Below, one piece after another: positions 19,561 through 28,307 of a stretch of 64,000 bases of DNA; the first letter of the stretch is position 1; each line of letters begins with the position of its first letter. The notes under the pieces were generated by a model. It saw nothing but the letters and a program-made list of their open reading frames with translations. It had not been told where the DNA came from and did no database searches. The position numbers and the translations under genes are program-made. The stretch comes from Marinobacter segnicrescens (GTDB lineage Bacteria > Pseudomonadota > Gammaproteobacteria > Pseudomonadales > Oleiphilaceae), in contig NZ_FOHZ01000001.1 of assembly GCF_900111555.1 (NCBI RefSeq), positions 186,001 through 250,000 on the forward strand. Direction: 5' to 3'.

Positions 19561-19600
19561 AAAAGCCGCCACCTTTTACAAGGTTGGCGGCTTTTTATTT
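19561..19600 (+). terminator. rho-independent terminator of tRNA-Asn copy 1
   Basis: AAAAGCCGCC-ACCTT pairs with AAGGTTGGCGGCTTTT (one bulged base) and is followed by TTTTATTTT. It begins 8 bp after the tRNA. Confidence 0.9.
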
Positions 19601-19740
19601 TGCTCGTAGCTCGCCTCCCTCCCACATCCACTGCCATCTCCTGAACTCGGAAAATACCCGCTTACTAACGCTCAAGAAATCCGTGCCACGGCCGTTAACT
19701 CCACCATATGCCCGCCTTGCCATGGAGCGCCAGACCACTA

Positions 19741-21372
19741 ATGTCCCTGTTTTCCAGAAGTATTCTCGCCCGAGTCCTCTCCGTTGTCCTGGCAGCTAAC
19801 CTGCTGGTTGCTATCTGTGCCCTGCTTTACTTCAGTCACTCGCTGAGTTCGAACCGGGAATACCACGCCCTGGCCAGCGACCAGATGGTCAACGCCCTGG
19901 AAGCTGAAGACATCCTCAATCAGTTCAAGACCCAGGTTCAGGAATGGAAGAACGTGCTGATCCGTGGCAGTGACAGTGACCAGCGGAACAAGTACTGGCG
20001 CCAGTTCCAGCAGCAGGAGACCAGCATTCAACAGGCACTGGGCGACCTCCTACCCCGGCTCCAGAACGGTGAAGCCAGGGACCTGATGAGTCGTTTCCGG
20101 GACGCCCACCAGCGTATGGGCCTGGCCTACCGGGAAGGCTTCGAAGCCTTCAGCCGGTCAAATTATGACCACCAGGCCGGTGACCAGGCTGTGCAGGGCA
20201 TTGACCGTGAGCCGGCTCAACTGATCGAAGAAGCGTCTACGCTGATCCGTGAGCAGGCGTTGACGCAGGCGTCCGCCCTGAACGAATCCGTCAGCCGCAA
20301 CACCACCCTTATCGGGTCGCTGATGCTGCTGTCCATCATCGCAGGAACCCTTCTGTGCATCCTGGTGCTATCCCGCTCCGTAGTGCGACCGGTCCGTACG
20401 TTGACGGCCCAACTTCACAGCCTGGGCGAAGGCGACCTTTCAGATCCGGCCACCCTGCGACGCGAGGACGAACTCGGCCGCCTGGCTGATGCAGCACGTA
20501 ACCTGCATGCCTTCCTGTCTGAGACCGGAGCCCTTATGGGACGCTTTGCAGAGCAGCTTTCCAGTACCAGCGAGAGTCTCCGCAGCAACGCCCAGGCGGT
20601 CGCGAACCATTCCGACCTGTCCCACCAGCGCATCGAGCAGATCGCCACAGCGATGAACGAAATGTCTGCCACCGCCTAGGACGTCGCCAACCACGCCACT
20701 TCGGTTTCCGTGGAGACCCGGGAAGCCACCGCCGAGGTGGATGACGCTGACAACCGTACACAACAGGCGACACACAGCATGGGCCGGCTGAGCGACCAGA
20801 TCCGCCAATCAGCCGCAACTGTGGAGCGCCTGGCAGGCGACGGCCGGAAGGTCAGCGAAGTGATGGGCGTGATCCGCGAAATTGCCGACCAGACCAACCT
20901 GCTGGCCCTGAATGCGGCCATCGAAGCGGCCCGGGCCGGCGAGGCAGGTCGCGGCTTTGCGGTGGTGGCAGACGAAGTGCGAAGCCTGGCGGCCAAGACC
21001 CAGGAGGCAACCACGCGTATCGATACCATCGTGGACACCATCACCCGGGGCTCCAACGACGCCACCGAGTTCATGCGCGCCAGTGAAATCGTTGCCGGCG
21101 AGACCAGTGAGGCGGTAGACGCCGTCCGTCAGACCCTCGCCGGCATCAACGACCGCATGAAACAGATCAGCGACGCCACCATCCAGGTAGCCACCGCGGC
21201 CGAAGAGCAGACCAGCGTTTCAGATGACATCAATCGCAACGTCACGGATGTTTCGGAAACCGCGGAGAACATGCGTACCAGTGCCGAAGAGAACCTGCGC
21301 CGGGTACCGGAACTGGAAAGCATGGCCCGGGAAGCCAGGGAACTGGCCTCCCGAATCCATCAGAAGGGCTGA
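19741..21372 (+). pseudogene. methyl-accepting chemotaxis protein gene interrupted by an in-frame amber codon
   Basis: One reading frame of 544 codons encodes a complete chemoreceptor except for TAG at 20677-20679 (codon 313). In order: a first membrane helix (RSILARVLSVVLAANLLVAI), a ~175-residue periplasmic helical sensor region, a second membrane helix (TLIGSLMLLSIIAGTLLCIL), a HAMP domain (VVRPVRTLTAQLHSLGEGDL), then the cytoplasmic domain. The stop falls after MNEMSATA, where related receptors usually have Gln (CAG to TAG is one transition). The frame continues without shift through the highly conserved tip ([20 protein letters not shown]) to the normal end. Translation stopping at 313 would give a receptor without signalling tip. 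Either a young pseudogene, a read-through case or a sequence error. Confidence 0.88.
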
Positions 21373-21384
21373 CAGCGCGGGTGG

Positions 21385-22680
21385 TCAGTTCACCTCTGGC
21401 CACCCCATAAACCCCTTGAGCACCTGGTACAGGGTATAACCGTCCCGGGTGCCGCAGAGCTCACGGATCGAGTGCATGCCCAGCTGGGGCACACCGATAT
21501 CCAGGGTGGTCACCCCAAGGTTACCCGCCGTAATAGGTCCGATCGTGCTGCCACAGCCCATGTCACTGCGCACCACAAACGTCTGGTGCGGCAGGCCCAG
21601 CTCGTCACTGATATGCCGGTAGAGGGCCGCTGAGCGGCTGTTGGTGGCGTAGCGCTGGTTGTGGTTAACCTTGATCACCGGTCCCTGGTTCAGCAGCGGA
21701 CCATGGTTTTCGTCATGCCGGTCACTGTAGTTGGGGTGCACGCCGTGGGCGTTGTCAGCAGAGATCATCATGGAACGGGCGATCACCCGGCTACGGTTCT
21801 CCGCACCGCACCAGCGGTCCAGCACCGACGACAGGAACGGCCCCTGAGCCCCTTCTGCCGACATACTGCCCACTTCTTCATGGTCGTTACACACCAGCAG
21901 TGCCGGCTCATCACCGGTTGAATCCAGCAGCGACTGCAGGCCAATGTAGCAACTGAGCAGGTTATCCAGCCGCGCAGAGGTAATAAACTCGTCCCGGAGG
22001 CCGGACAAACTGGCCGGCTGGGCATCGTAGAAACTCAACTCATAACCCAGCACCTTGCCGATGGACTGCTCCGGGTACTCCTTGAGTACCTGCGCCTCGA
22101 GCAGGTCGTTAAACGCCGTCTTGTCATCATCTGGAGCCTGCATTAACACCGGGGGCAGATCCGTCTGGGCATTGATGGAACGACTGCTGTTGGCGTCCCG
22201 GTCCAGGTGAATCGCCAGGCTGGGGATAAACGCCACCGGCCGCCGGCAATCCACCAACCGGTCCTGAACCCGGCCCTGCCCGTCCAGCAAGGTTACCCGC
22301 CCCGCCAGTGACAGATCCCGGTCAAACCAGGGGTTGAGCAGTACACCACCGTAGACTTCCACCCCTAACTGGTAGAACCCTTTACGACGCAGTTCGGGGT
22401 TGGGCTTCACCTTCAGGCAGGGGCTGTCGGTATGCGCACCGACCATACGGACACCCGCCTCCAGCGGCGACCGCTTACCGGTCCGGAAGGCAACAATGGA
22501 TGAGCCGTTTCGGATGACGTAGTAACCCTGACCTTGCTGCAGGTTCCACTCCTCCCGTTCATCCAGGACCTGGAACCCGGCCTTGTCCAGGGTTTGGGCC
22601 ATGTTGCGGGTTGCGTGCCAGGGGGTTGGTGAAGCGGAAAGGAATTCGAGCAGTTTCTGGTTAAAGCTGGTGTGTTCCAT
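21385..22680 (-). CDS. apeB: M18 family aminopeptidase (ApeB / DAP-like)
   Basis: The 431-residue protein matches bacterial M18 aminopeptidases. VGAHTDSPCLKVKP supplies the first zinc-ligand His and Asp, ARLDNLLSCYIG the bridging Asp, NDHEEVGSMS the catalytic Glu pair, and IGVPQLGMHSIRELCG the C-terminal ligand His. It removes N-terminal residues from peptides in the cytoplasm using two metal ions. It converges on the broken chemoreceptor gene with 12 bp between the stop codons. About 530 bp of non-coding DNA with repeats separates its start from the next gene. Confidence 0.92.
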   Translation of the reverse strand: MEHTSFNQKLLEFLSASPTPWHATRNMAQTLDKAGFQVLDEREEWNLQQGQGYYVIRNGSSIVAFRTGKRSPLEAGVRMVGAHTDSPCLKVKPNPELRRKGFYQLGVEVYGGVLLNPWFDRDLSLAGRVTLLDGQGRVQDRLVDCRRPVAFIPSLAIHLDRDANSSRSINAQTDLPPVLMQAPDDDKTAFNDLLEAQVLKEYPEQSIGKVLGYELSFYDAQPASLSGLRDEFITSARLDNLLSCYIGLQSLLDSTGDEPALLVCNDHEEVGSMSAEGAQGPFLSSVLDRWCGAENRSRVIARSMMISADNAHGVHPNYSDRHDENHGPLLNQGPVIKVNHNQRYATNSRSAALYRHISDELGLPHQTFVVRSDMGCGSTIGPITAGNLGVTTLDIGVPQLGMHSIRELCGTRDGYTLYQVLKGFMGWPEVN

Positions 22681-22891
22681 AGGTTCTCAAAGACTCGCAC
22701 GGGAATTCAGTTGAAGGGAGTATCTCATGGGGACCGGGGTGTACTCTACTGAGGGGTTAAGCTTACAGCCACACTCGAGCTGCAGGTGATCAGTGGGCAA
22801 AATGTTCGGCGAACACTAAGTTGGTTTTCAGCTTTAAAGCTTATTCTGAATTAGAGGCCACCCCTCTGTTGGAGGGACAGGGTGGGGGATG

Positions 22892-22967
22892 ATTTTCCGG
22901 GACCTTCAAAAACAGGGACGTTTTTGAAGAGCCTCCATGGACGGATCCACGGCGTGTCCCGGAAAAT
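22892..22967 (+). repeat. palindromic repeat element, copy A
   Basis: Outer arms ATTTTCCGGGAC (22892-22903) and GTCCCGGAAAAT (22956-22967) are perfect inverted repeats. Inside lies a second hairpin, TTCAAAAAC-AGGGAC-GTTTTTGAA. Compared with copy B read in reverse, most positions match, including AACAGGGA(C/T)GTTTT and TCCA/TTCA-C(G/A)GCGTGTCC. The two are therefore members of one repeat family, facing each other. Copy A is the more diverged palindrome at its ends. Confidence 0.8.
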
Positions 22968-23051
22968 TATACCGCTCCCTGGCCCCTGGCACGCACTCCC
23001 AGGCCTACATAGTCTAGAACTCGAATACGGTGCTACCCTGACGGCCCGCCA

Positions 23052-23145
23052 TTGGGGGGAGGTTTCCAGGACACGCTGTGAATACATCCCTGTAAGCTCG
23101 ACGAAAACATCCCTGTTTTCGACGGTCCTGGAAACCTCCCCCCAA
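23052..23145 (-). repeat. palindromic repeat element, copy B
   Basis: A perfect 21-bp outer inverted repeat (23052-23072 with 23125-23145; core GGAGGTTTCCAGGAC) encloses 52 bp. The interior holds a hairpin CGAAAACATCCCTGTTTTCG and the sequence CACGCTGTGAATACATCCC. In opposite orientation it aligns along its length with copy A, 84 bp away. It has no coding sense that I can support, although an apparent minus-strand frame runs through both copies. Confidence 0.85.
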
Positions 23146-23214
23146 CACCGTGCCTTACTTCTCGGGTAGACTGTTAGCTTGCAGTCGCTGATCATCGAAT
23201 ACTTAGGAGCCAAT

Positions 23215-23733
23215 ATGCCGCAGGGCATCCCCCACTTTCTGGACATCGAATACTTCCAGAACGACGACCTCTTCTTCCCCACCGCCATCGCCTGGAGCCT
23301 CGCCGATGGCCGAATGAAAACCGTCGTCATCGAACCGGACGAAAGCTGGCTGCCCCAGGATGCCGAACTGGCCGAAGACGAACTCCGGTACCTGCGGGAA
23401 CAGGGCGTCCCCCTCATCGAACTGGCCCGGGCACTCCACGAAGACCTGCCCGACCAGCAGGTCTACACCGACGGCCTCGACCCGGACGAAATCCTGATCG
23501 ACCTGATCTTCGACGCCGTCGCCATGCCCGTGCCCTTCGAGCTGGCACCATTGGACGACCTGATACCGGGCCTGGACCGGGATGCCCTCGAAGACCACCG
23601 GCGGGACCTCATGTTCGAACAGGGCCTGGAGCCCCAACTGCCGGAAAACGGCGTCTACGCCCTGCTCCTGCTCGCCCGTCAGGAAGGCCTTATCGAGGCT
23701 CCGGACGCAGACCACCATAACGATGAGTGGTGA
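23215..23733 (+). CDS. hypothetical protein (172 aa), possibly DnaQ-like exonuclease fold
   Basis: I do not recognise a named family. The product begins MPQGIPHFLDIEYF and is acidic. A DxE motif in the first strand (FLDIEYF), a strand AIAWSLADGRMKTVVIEPD, a later YTDGLDPDEILIDLIFDA and a C-terminal EDHRRDLMFEQGL resemble, weakly, the Asp/Glu layout of RNase H-fold 3'-5' exonucleases of the DEDDh type. This is an inference from pattern only. ATG 23215 is chosen because AGGAG lies 7 nt upstream; the frame extends to 23179. It converges on rlmL with a 3-bp gap, so both transcripts must run into each other. Confidence 0.7.
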   Translation: MPQGIPHFLDIEYFQNDDLFFPTAIAWSLADGRMKTVVIEPDESWLPQDAELAEDELRYLREQGVPLIELARALHEDLPDQQVYTDGLDPDEILIDLIFDAVAMPVPFELAPLDDLIPGLDRDALEDHRRDLMFEQGLEPQLPENGVYALLLLARQEGLIEAPDADHHNDEW

Positions 23734-23736
23734 CCA

Positions 23737-25914
23737 TCACACCTTGTGACGGATATGCCAGCACTGATGGATCCGGGGATTCCTCTGGAAGTCCCGGTCC
23801 AGGGTGGCCGGGGTCACATCCTCCACCTCGAACAGCTCGTCCAGGCCCTCATCCAGCCGGAAACGCCGGAAATTGTTGGAGAAGATCAGCACGCCGTCGG
23901 CCGTCAGCCGGGACATGGCCTGGTGGATCAGTTTGCCGTGGTCCCGCTGGATATCGAGAACCCCCTGCATACGGGCAGAGTTCGAGAAGGTCGGCGGGTC
24001 CATGAAAATCAGGTCGAAACGCTGATCCGCCGCCGGCTTGTCCGCCAGCCATTTCAGACAATCCGCCTGCTCAACCACGTGTTTCTTCGGATCTGCGCCA
24101 TTGAGCGCCAGATTGTCCCGGGCCCAATCCACATAGGTGTTGGACATATCCAGGCTCAGTGACCGGCTGGCGCCCCCAGCCACCGCCTGCACCGTGGCAG
24201 CACCGGTGTAGCAGAACAGGTTGAGGAATCGCCTGTTGCGGGCATGGTCTCGAATCCAGCGTCGTACCGGGCGATGATCCAGGAACAGGCCGGTATCCAG
24301 GTAGTCCCTCAGATTGACCTTCAGGCGACTGCCAAGCTCGTCCACTTCCATGAACTCGCCGGTAGCGTCCTGCTTTTCGTACTGGCGGGTTCCGGTCTGG
24401 CGCTGGCGCTGTTTGCACACCACCTGTTCCGGAGATACACCCAGTGCTTCGGGTATGACCGCCAGCGCTTCCGCCAGCCGCTCCCTGGCACTTTTCTCGT
24501 CTACCGATTTCGGGGCGGCGTACTCCTGCACATGAACCCGGTCGCCGTAGATATCGATCGCCATGGAAAATTCCGGCATATCCGCATCGTACAGGCGATA
24601 GCACTGGATATTCTGCTTGCGGGCCCACTGGCCAAGGGCTTTCAGGTTTTTCTTCAGACGGTTGGCGAGCATCTGCGCCCGCTCGGGGTGGCTGATCTTC
24701 GCGCGGATCTCTCCCGGCGCTGTGACATCCCTCGGACGGACGATATTGCCCTCGTTAATATCGAACAACAGCAGCTGGGCGGGTATCTTGCCATTAAAGA
24801 ACCGGTACTGTTTATGGCTCCGCAGGCCAAGGGAGTGCCCCAGCTCAGGGGCACCGGTGAAGACCCCCAGACGCCAGCCAGGCAAGTGTTCACGGACGGC
24901 TTCTCCCAGGGCCTGGTAAAGGCTTCCCAGCTCGCGCCGTTCACTGAGGCGCTCACCATAGGGCGGGTTGACCAGGGCCAGGCCCTCAGATGCCCACTGT
25001 CCGTCCCGGTGGAAGTCTGCCACCGCCCTTGCCTCCACGTGGATGATACCGTCCAGCCCTGCCCGGGCAATGTTACGCCAGGCGGTGGCAATCACCCGGC
25101 TGTCCTGGTCGTAGCCGACAAAACGGGGTATCCGGCCCTGCTTGCCCTCCCAGGCCCGGCGTTCCGCCTCCTGGCGCAACTCCATCCAGGTTTCCGGCTT
25201 ATGGCCCAGCCAACGCTCAAAGCCGAAGGTCTTGCGCAGCCTTCCCGGCGCCTGGTCCAGGGCCATCATGGCCGCCTCGATCACCAGCGTTCCGGAACCG
25301 CACATGGGATCAATGAAGTCCCCACCCTCTGCGGCAATGTCCGGCCAGCCTGCACGCATCAGCAGCGCTGCCGCGAGGTTCTCCCTTATCGGGGCGATCC
25401 CCTTCTCTGTGCGATAGCCCCGCATGTGCAGGCTATCGCCACTCAGGTCAACAGCTATGTCCAGCTCTCCCCGGTGCAGGCGAGCTGACACGGTAATGTC
25501 CGGATCCTTTGCGTCCACGCTGGGACGCACCGTGCCCTTCCCCCGGAGCCGGTCAACAACCGCATCCTTTACTTTCTGGGCGCCATATTGCGTGTTACGG
25601 ATGAGCTCGTTGGTCCCGGTAAACACCACACGAAACTTGCCGGTTACCGCCAGGTGGGCTTCCCAGGGTATCTCATGGACACCCTGGTAAAGGGATTCGT
25701 TGGTGCGGGCATCCACCGTTGCCAGGTGCAACAGCACCCGGTTAGCCAGCCGGGACCAGAGACAGGCACGGTAACCTTCGGCGAGCCCGCCCCGAACCCA
25801 TACGCCGGCAGGTGCCGTCTTCAGGGGTTCCAATCCGAACGAGGCCAGCTCCGCCTGCAGCAGATTGTCCATGCCTCTGGGACAGGTCACAAAAAATTCG
25901 TATTGCTCGGTCAC
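23737..25914 (-). CDS. rlmL: bifunctional 23S rRNA methyltransferase RlmKL (m2G2445 and m7G2069)
   Basis: The 725-residue protein has an N-terminal THUMP region (about 1-160) and a first methyltransferase domain with FIDPMCGSGTLVIEAAMMA and the catalytic NPPYGERL. A second methyltransferase domain has FLNLFCYTGAATVQAVAGGA and FIMDPPTFSNS. This is the fused architecture of gammaproteobacterial RlmKL. It methylates G2445 (RlmL part) and G2069 (RlmK part) of 23S rRNA with S-adenosylmethionine. It is divergent from rmf, another ribosome-related gene, across 354 bp. Confidence 0.95.
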   Translation of the reverse strand: MTEQYEFFVTCPRGMDNLLQAELASFGLEPLKTAPAGVWVRGGLAEGYRACLWSRLANRVLLHLATVDARTNESLYQGVHEIPWEAHLAVTGKFRVVFTGTNELIRNTQYGAQKVKDAVVDRLRGKGTVRPSVDAKDPDITVSARLHRGELDIAVDLSGDSLHMRGYRTEKGIAPIRENLAAALLMRAGWPDIAAEGGDFIDPMCGSGTLVIEAAMMALDQAPGRLRKTFGFERWLGHKPETWMELRQEAERRAWEGKQGRIPRFVGYDQDSRVIATAWRNIARAGLDGIIHVEARAVADFHRDGQWASEGLALVNPPYGERLSERRELGSLYQALGEAVREHLPGWRLGVFTGAPELGHSLGLRSHKQYRFFNGKIPAQLLLFDINEGNIVRPRDVTAPGEIRAKISHPERAQMLANRLKKNLKALGQWARKQNIQCYRLYDADMPEFSMAIDIYGDRVHVQEYAAPKSVDEKSARERLAEALAVIPEALGVSPEQVVCKQRQRQTGTRQYEKQDATGEFMEVDELGSRLKVNLRDYLDTGLFLDHRPVRRWIRDHARNRRFLNLFCYTGAATVQAVAGGASRSLSLDMSNTYVDWARDNLALNGADPKKHVVEQADCLKWLADKPAADQRFDLIFMDPPTFSNSARMQGVLDIQRDHGKLIHQAMSRLTADGVLIFSNNFRRFRLDEGLDELFEVEDVTPATLDRDFQRNPRIHQCWHIRHKV

Positions 25915-26268
25915 TGGAACCTCCGGATCAGCACCTCGCCCCTGGTTTGCGGGACGCCGGTGTGGGGATTGGGTGTCAAAGAGTCAGGGTAGCGCATGGT
26001 AACCGACCCTGGTTATTTCACATAAACATAAAGGTGCGGTCACATAGATGAAATAAGTACTGTACTCCGCCACCAGATTCATCATAGGGTGTCATAGACG
26101 CGTCAAATAAAGGGGAGCGCCAGGTGGCCTCCCTGATTCAGGATCCTGACTGCCTTGTCAGAAAGTAACCGGGGACCTTGAGGGTCTTGTTTTTCAAGGG
26201 TTTCTTTCATCGCACACTGGCAGACGTGTACACGCTTGTTCTGTAAATCCATGTAGGTGAGGAACGGC
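25915..26268. other. rlmL-rmf intergenic region (354 bp)
   Basis: This divergent region must hold the promoters of rlmL and rmf. The only structure I can point to is an inverted repeat TTATTTCA (26013-26020) / TGAAATAA (26049-26056) with a 28-nt gap, in an AT-rich stretch. It could be an operator or chance. No open reading frame here is supported. Confidence 0.4.
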
Positions 26269-26481
26269 ATGAAAAGACAGAAAAGAGACATGTACGCTCG
26301 CGCATTCAAGCGGGGATACCAGGCCGGCGTGTCCGGTAAATCCAAGGACACTTGCCCGTTGGACCAGCCAGAAATAAGGCAGGAATGGCTGAACGGGTGG
26401 CGGGAAGGACGCACCGATAACTGGGAGGGTATGACCGGCGTTTCCGGCATTCACAGGCTTGCCGTCAACGGCACGACCTGA
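26269..26481 (+). CDS. rmf: ribosome modulation factor Rmf
   Basis: The 70-residue basic product begins MKRQKRDMYARAFKRGYQAG and contains CPLDQPEIRQEWLNGWREGR, both typical of Rmf. Rmf binds 70S ribosomes in stationary phase and drives their dimerisation into inactive 100S particles. ATG 26269 is preceded by GAGGA about 7 nt upstream; an in-frame GTG at 26257 is less likely. The gene order near rlmL and pyrD recalls the E. coli region, without the genes that lie between them there. A long untranslated stretch and a strong terminator follow. Confidence 0.95.
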   Translation: MKRQKRDMYARAFKRGYQAGVSGKSKDTCPLDQPEIRQEWLNGWREGRTDNWEGMTGVSGIHRLAVNGTT

Positions 26482-26817
26482 CGGTCACCCTGGACAACCC
26501 CGCGTGCTCCGGGCTGGAAGAATGTCTCTGACGGATGTTTTTTCAGTACTTTAGTGAAAGTACGACCAGAGACTTGCCGCTTTCAGGCGGACACATAACA
26601 CAGAACGAAATCAAGGCGTCGTCACACTGACGGACTATACAAACTGACAATCTGGTTTTCTGCAGGGGCGCACCGGCTCCCCTCCATCAACTGCCGGAAC
26701 CTGAAATCGGGTCCACCCGACCCGAACCAGACATAAGCATGTCGCCACGGGGTTTATTCCCCGCACGGGCCCGCTCAGCGGGCCCTTTATTTTGTGCGTC
26801 CGTCAGACTCTGCCTCG
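26482..26817. other. rmf 3' region / pyrD downstream region (336 bp)
   Basis: No supported gene. The last part holds two adjacent hairpins ending in a good terminator at 26767-26794. The terminator is 285 nt after the rmf stop codon, so either rmf has a long 3' untranslated region or a small RNA is made from this stretch. I saw no clear independent promoter. Confidence 0.4.
26767..26794 (+). terminator. rho-independent terminator
   Basis: GGGCCCGC / GCGGGCCC (8 bp, loop TCA) followed by TTTATTTT. A smaller hairpin, CGGGG-TTTATT-CCCCG, lies directly upstream. It would end rmf or a small RNA transcript reading rightward. Confidence 0.88.
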
Positions 26818-27852
26818 CTACGCCTGATGACCCGCCTTCAATGCCCGGATCGCCTCTACCGACTCCCTCACCAATGCCGGTCCACGGTAGATAAAGCCTG
26901 TATACACCTGGACCAGGCGCGCACCCGCGCGGATCTTCTCCGCAGCACTCCCACCATCCCCGATACCGCCAACACCAATAATAGGGATCTCATCGCCGAG
27001 AACCTGATACAGCCCCCGGATCACTCGCAAGGAAGGTTCACGAACCGGGTCACCACTCAGGCCCCCCGCCTCGCCTGCATGCCGGTGCCCTTTCACCGCC
27101 TCTCGGCTGATGGTGGTATTGGTGGCCACAACACCATCAATTCCCGCCTCGAGCAATGCATTCGCCACAAACCGGATTTCCTCGTCGTCCATATCCGGAG
27201 CGATCTTTACCGCCAGAGGAACGTAGCGGCCGGTTGCCTGGTGCTGGATCCCCTGTTCTTCCTTTATTGCCGTCAGTAACTGCCTGAGGGAGTCGCCAAA
27301 CTGGAGGTCGCGTAATCCCGGTGTGTTGGGAGAAGAGACATTGACCGTAATGTAATCGGCGTAATCGTAGACAGCGGCAATACCCTTTCGGTAATCCGAC
27401 TCAGCCTCCTCGGCAGGCGTGTCCTTGTTCTTGCCTACGTTGATTCCGAGCACACCGGCATAGCGGCGCTTGGCCACCCGGGCTACCAGGTGATCGAGGC
27501 CCTCATTATTGAAGCCCATGCGATTGATAATTGCATGGTGCTCCGGCAGGCGGAACATACGGGGAGACGGGTTTCCTGGTTGCGGCTGTGGCGTGACGGT
27601 CCCCACTTCAATGAAACCGAAGCCCAGGGCACCCAGCCCCAGCAGGTGGTCTGCGTTCTTGTCCAGCCCCGCCGCCAGCCCCACCGGGTTGGGAAAGTCC
27701 AGCCCCATAACCTTGACAGGCAGGTTGGCCGGCGGCGGGATCAGGGCCTTCAGCAGGCCGCTGGCCGCGGCCACATCCAGGCCGGCCAGCGCAACCCGGT
27801 GAGCGGTTTCCGGAGGCAAGGTGAACAAAATCCTGCGAAGCAACGTATACAT
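26818..27852 (-). CDS. pyrD: dihydroorotate dehydrogenase, class 2 (quinone)
   Basis: The 344-residue enzyme has the class 2 N-terminal membrane-contact helices ([20 protein letters not shown]). FMN and substrate motifs follow: [50 protein letters not shown], and [15 protein letters not shown] with the catalytic Ser typical of class 2. The FMN-phosphate site is [10 protein letters not shown]. It oxidises dihydroorotate to orotate, the fourth step of pyrimidine synthesis, passing electrons to ubiquinone at the inner membrane. Confidence 0.96.
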   Translation of the reverse strand: MYTLLRRILFTLPPETAHRVALAGLDVAAASGLLKALIPPPANLPVKVMGLDFPNPVGLAAGLDKNADHLLGLGALGFGFIEVGTVTPQPQPGNPSPRMFRLPEHHAIINRMGFNNEGLDHLVARVAKRRYAGVLGINVGKNKDTPAEEAESDYRKGIAAVYDYADYITVNVSSPNTPGLRDLQFGDSLRQLLTAIKEEQGIQHQATGRYVPLAVKIAPDMDDEEIRFVANALLEAGIDGVVATNTTISREAVKGHRHAGEAGGLSGDPVREPSLRVIRGLYQVLGDEIPIIGVGGIGDGGSAAEKIRAGARLVQVYTGFIYRGPALVRESVEAIRALKAGHQA

Positions 27853-28307
27853 AGAAGACCCTGGTTGATATCGCGACTACGGCGCTGGTCAGAAAACCGG
27901 CAAAACAACGTGACCTTGTGAAATCTTCTGGTATTATTTCGCGCCTTGTGAACGGGCAGCGAGTATAGCGGAAGTTTTCCACAGTGGCTTCTGTTGCATC
28001 GCGATGACCTCTAAATGACTGTCTGGTTAAGGTCTTGTGACCTTTTCCACGAATTCTGTGGATAACTCTGTTGAAAATCGCCTTTCAACCGGGCTGATCC
28101 CTTGCCTCAAGCCGCCCCCTGCAAATTGATCATTTTTTAACCAGTTATTTTTTCTTTTATTTTCATGATTTTATATTAGTCAACGCATTGATTCAGGCTT
28201 TACGCTACGCTTTAGCAATCGAATATCCGTACACGGTTCTTGTGCATAAAACGAACACAGTTCTGTGACGCAGATCTCAAAAGCAAGTCCATTTTACAGG
28301 AGTTGAC
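27853..28307. other. intergenic region with DnaA-box-like sites and AT-rich tract (455 bp)
   Basis: The divergent region between pyrD and the CDF gene carries no supported gene. It contains a perfect DnaA box (TGTGGATAA at 28057-28065, i.e. TTATCCACA on the minus strand) and near-matches TTTTCCACA (27975-27983) and TTTTCCACG (28043-28051). About 60 bp further right is a very AT-rich tract (about 28128-28180: runs of T, ATTTTCATGATTTTATATTA). The rest will hold the two promoters, which I cannot assign. Confidence 0.5.

Noticed and set aside
22851-23417. 188-aa minus-strand frame spanning the palindromic repeats
   Set aside because: Its sequence comes from the repeat copies and from the antisense of the hypothetical gene; the repeats explain it better.
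24244-25488. 414-aa plus-strand frame opposite rlmL
   Set aside because: Antisense to a well-supported methyltransferase gene, with no family resemblance and no good ribosome-binding site.
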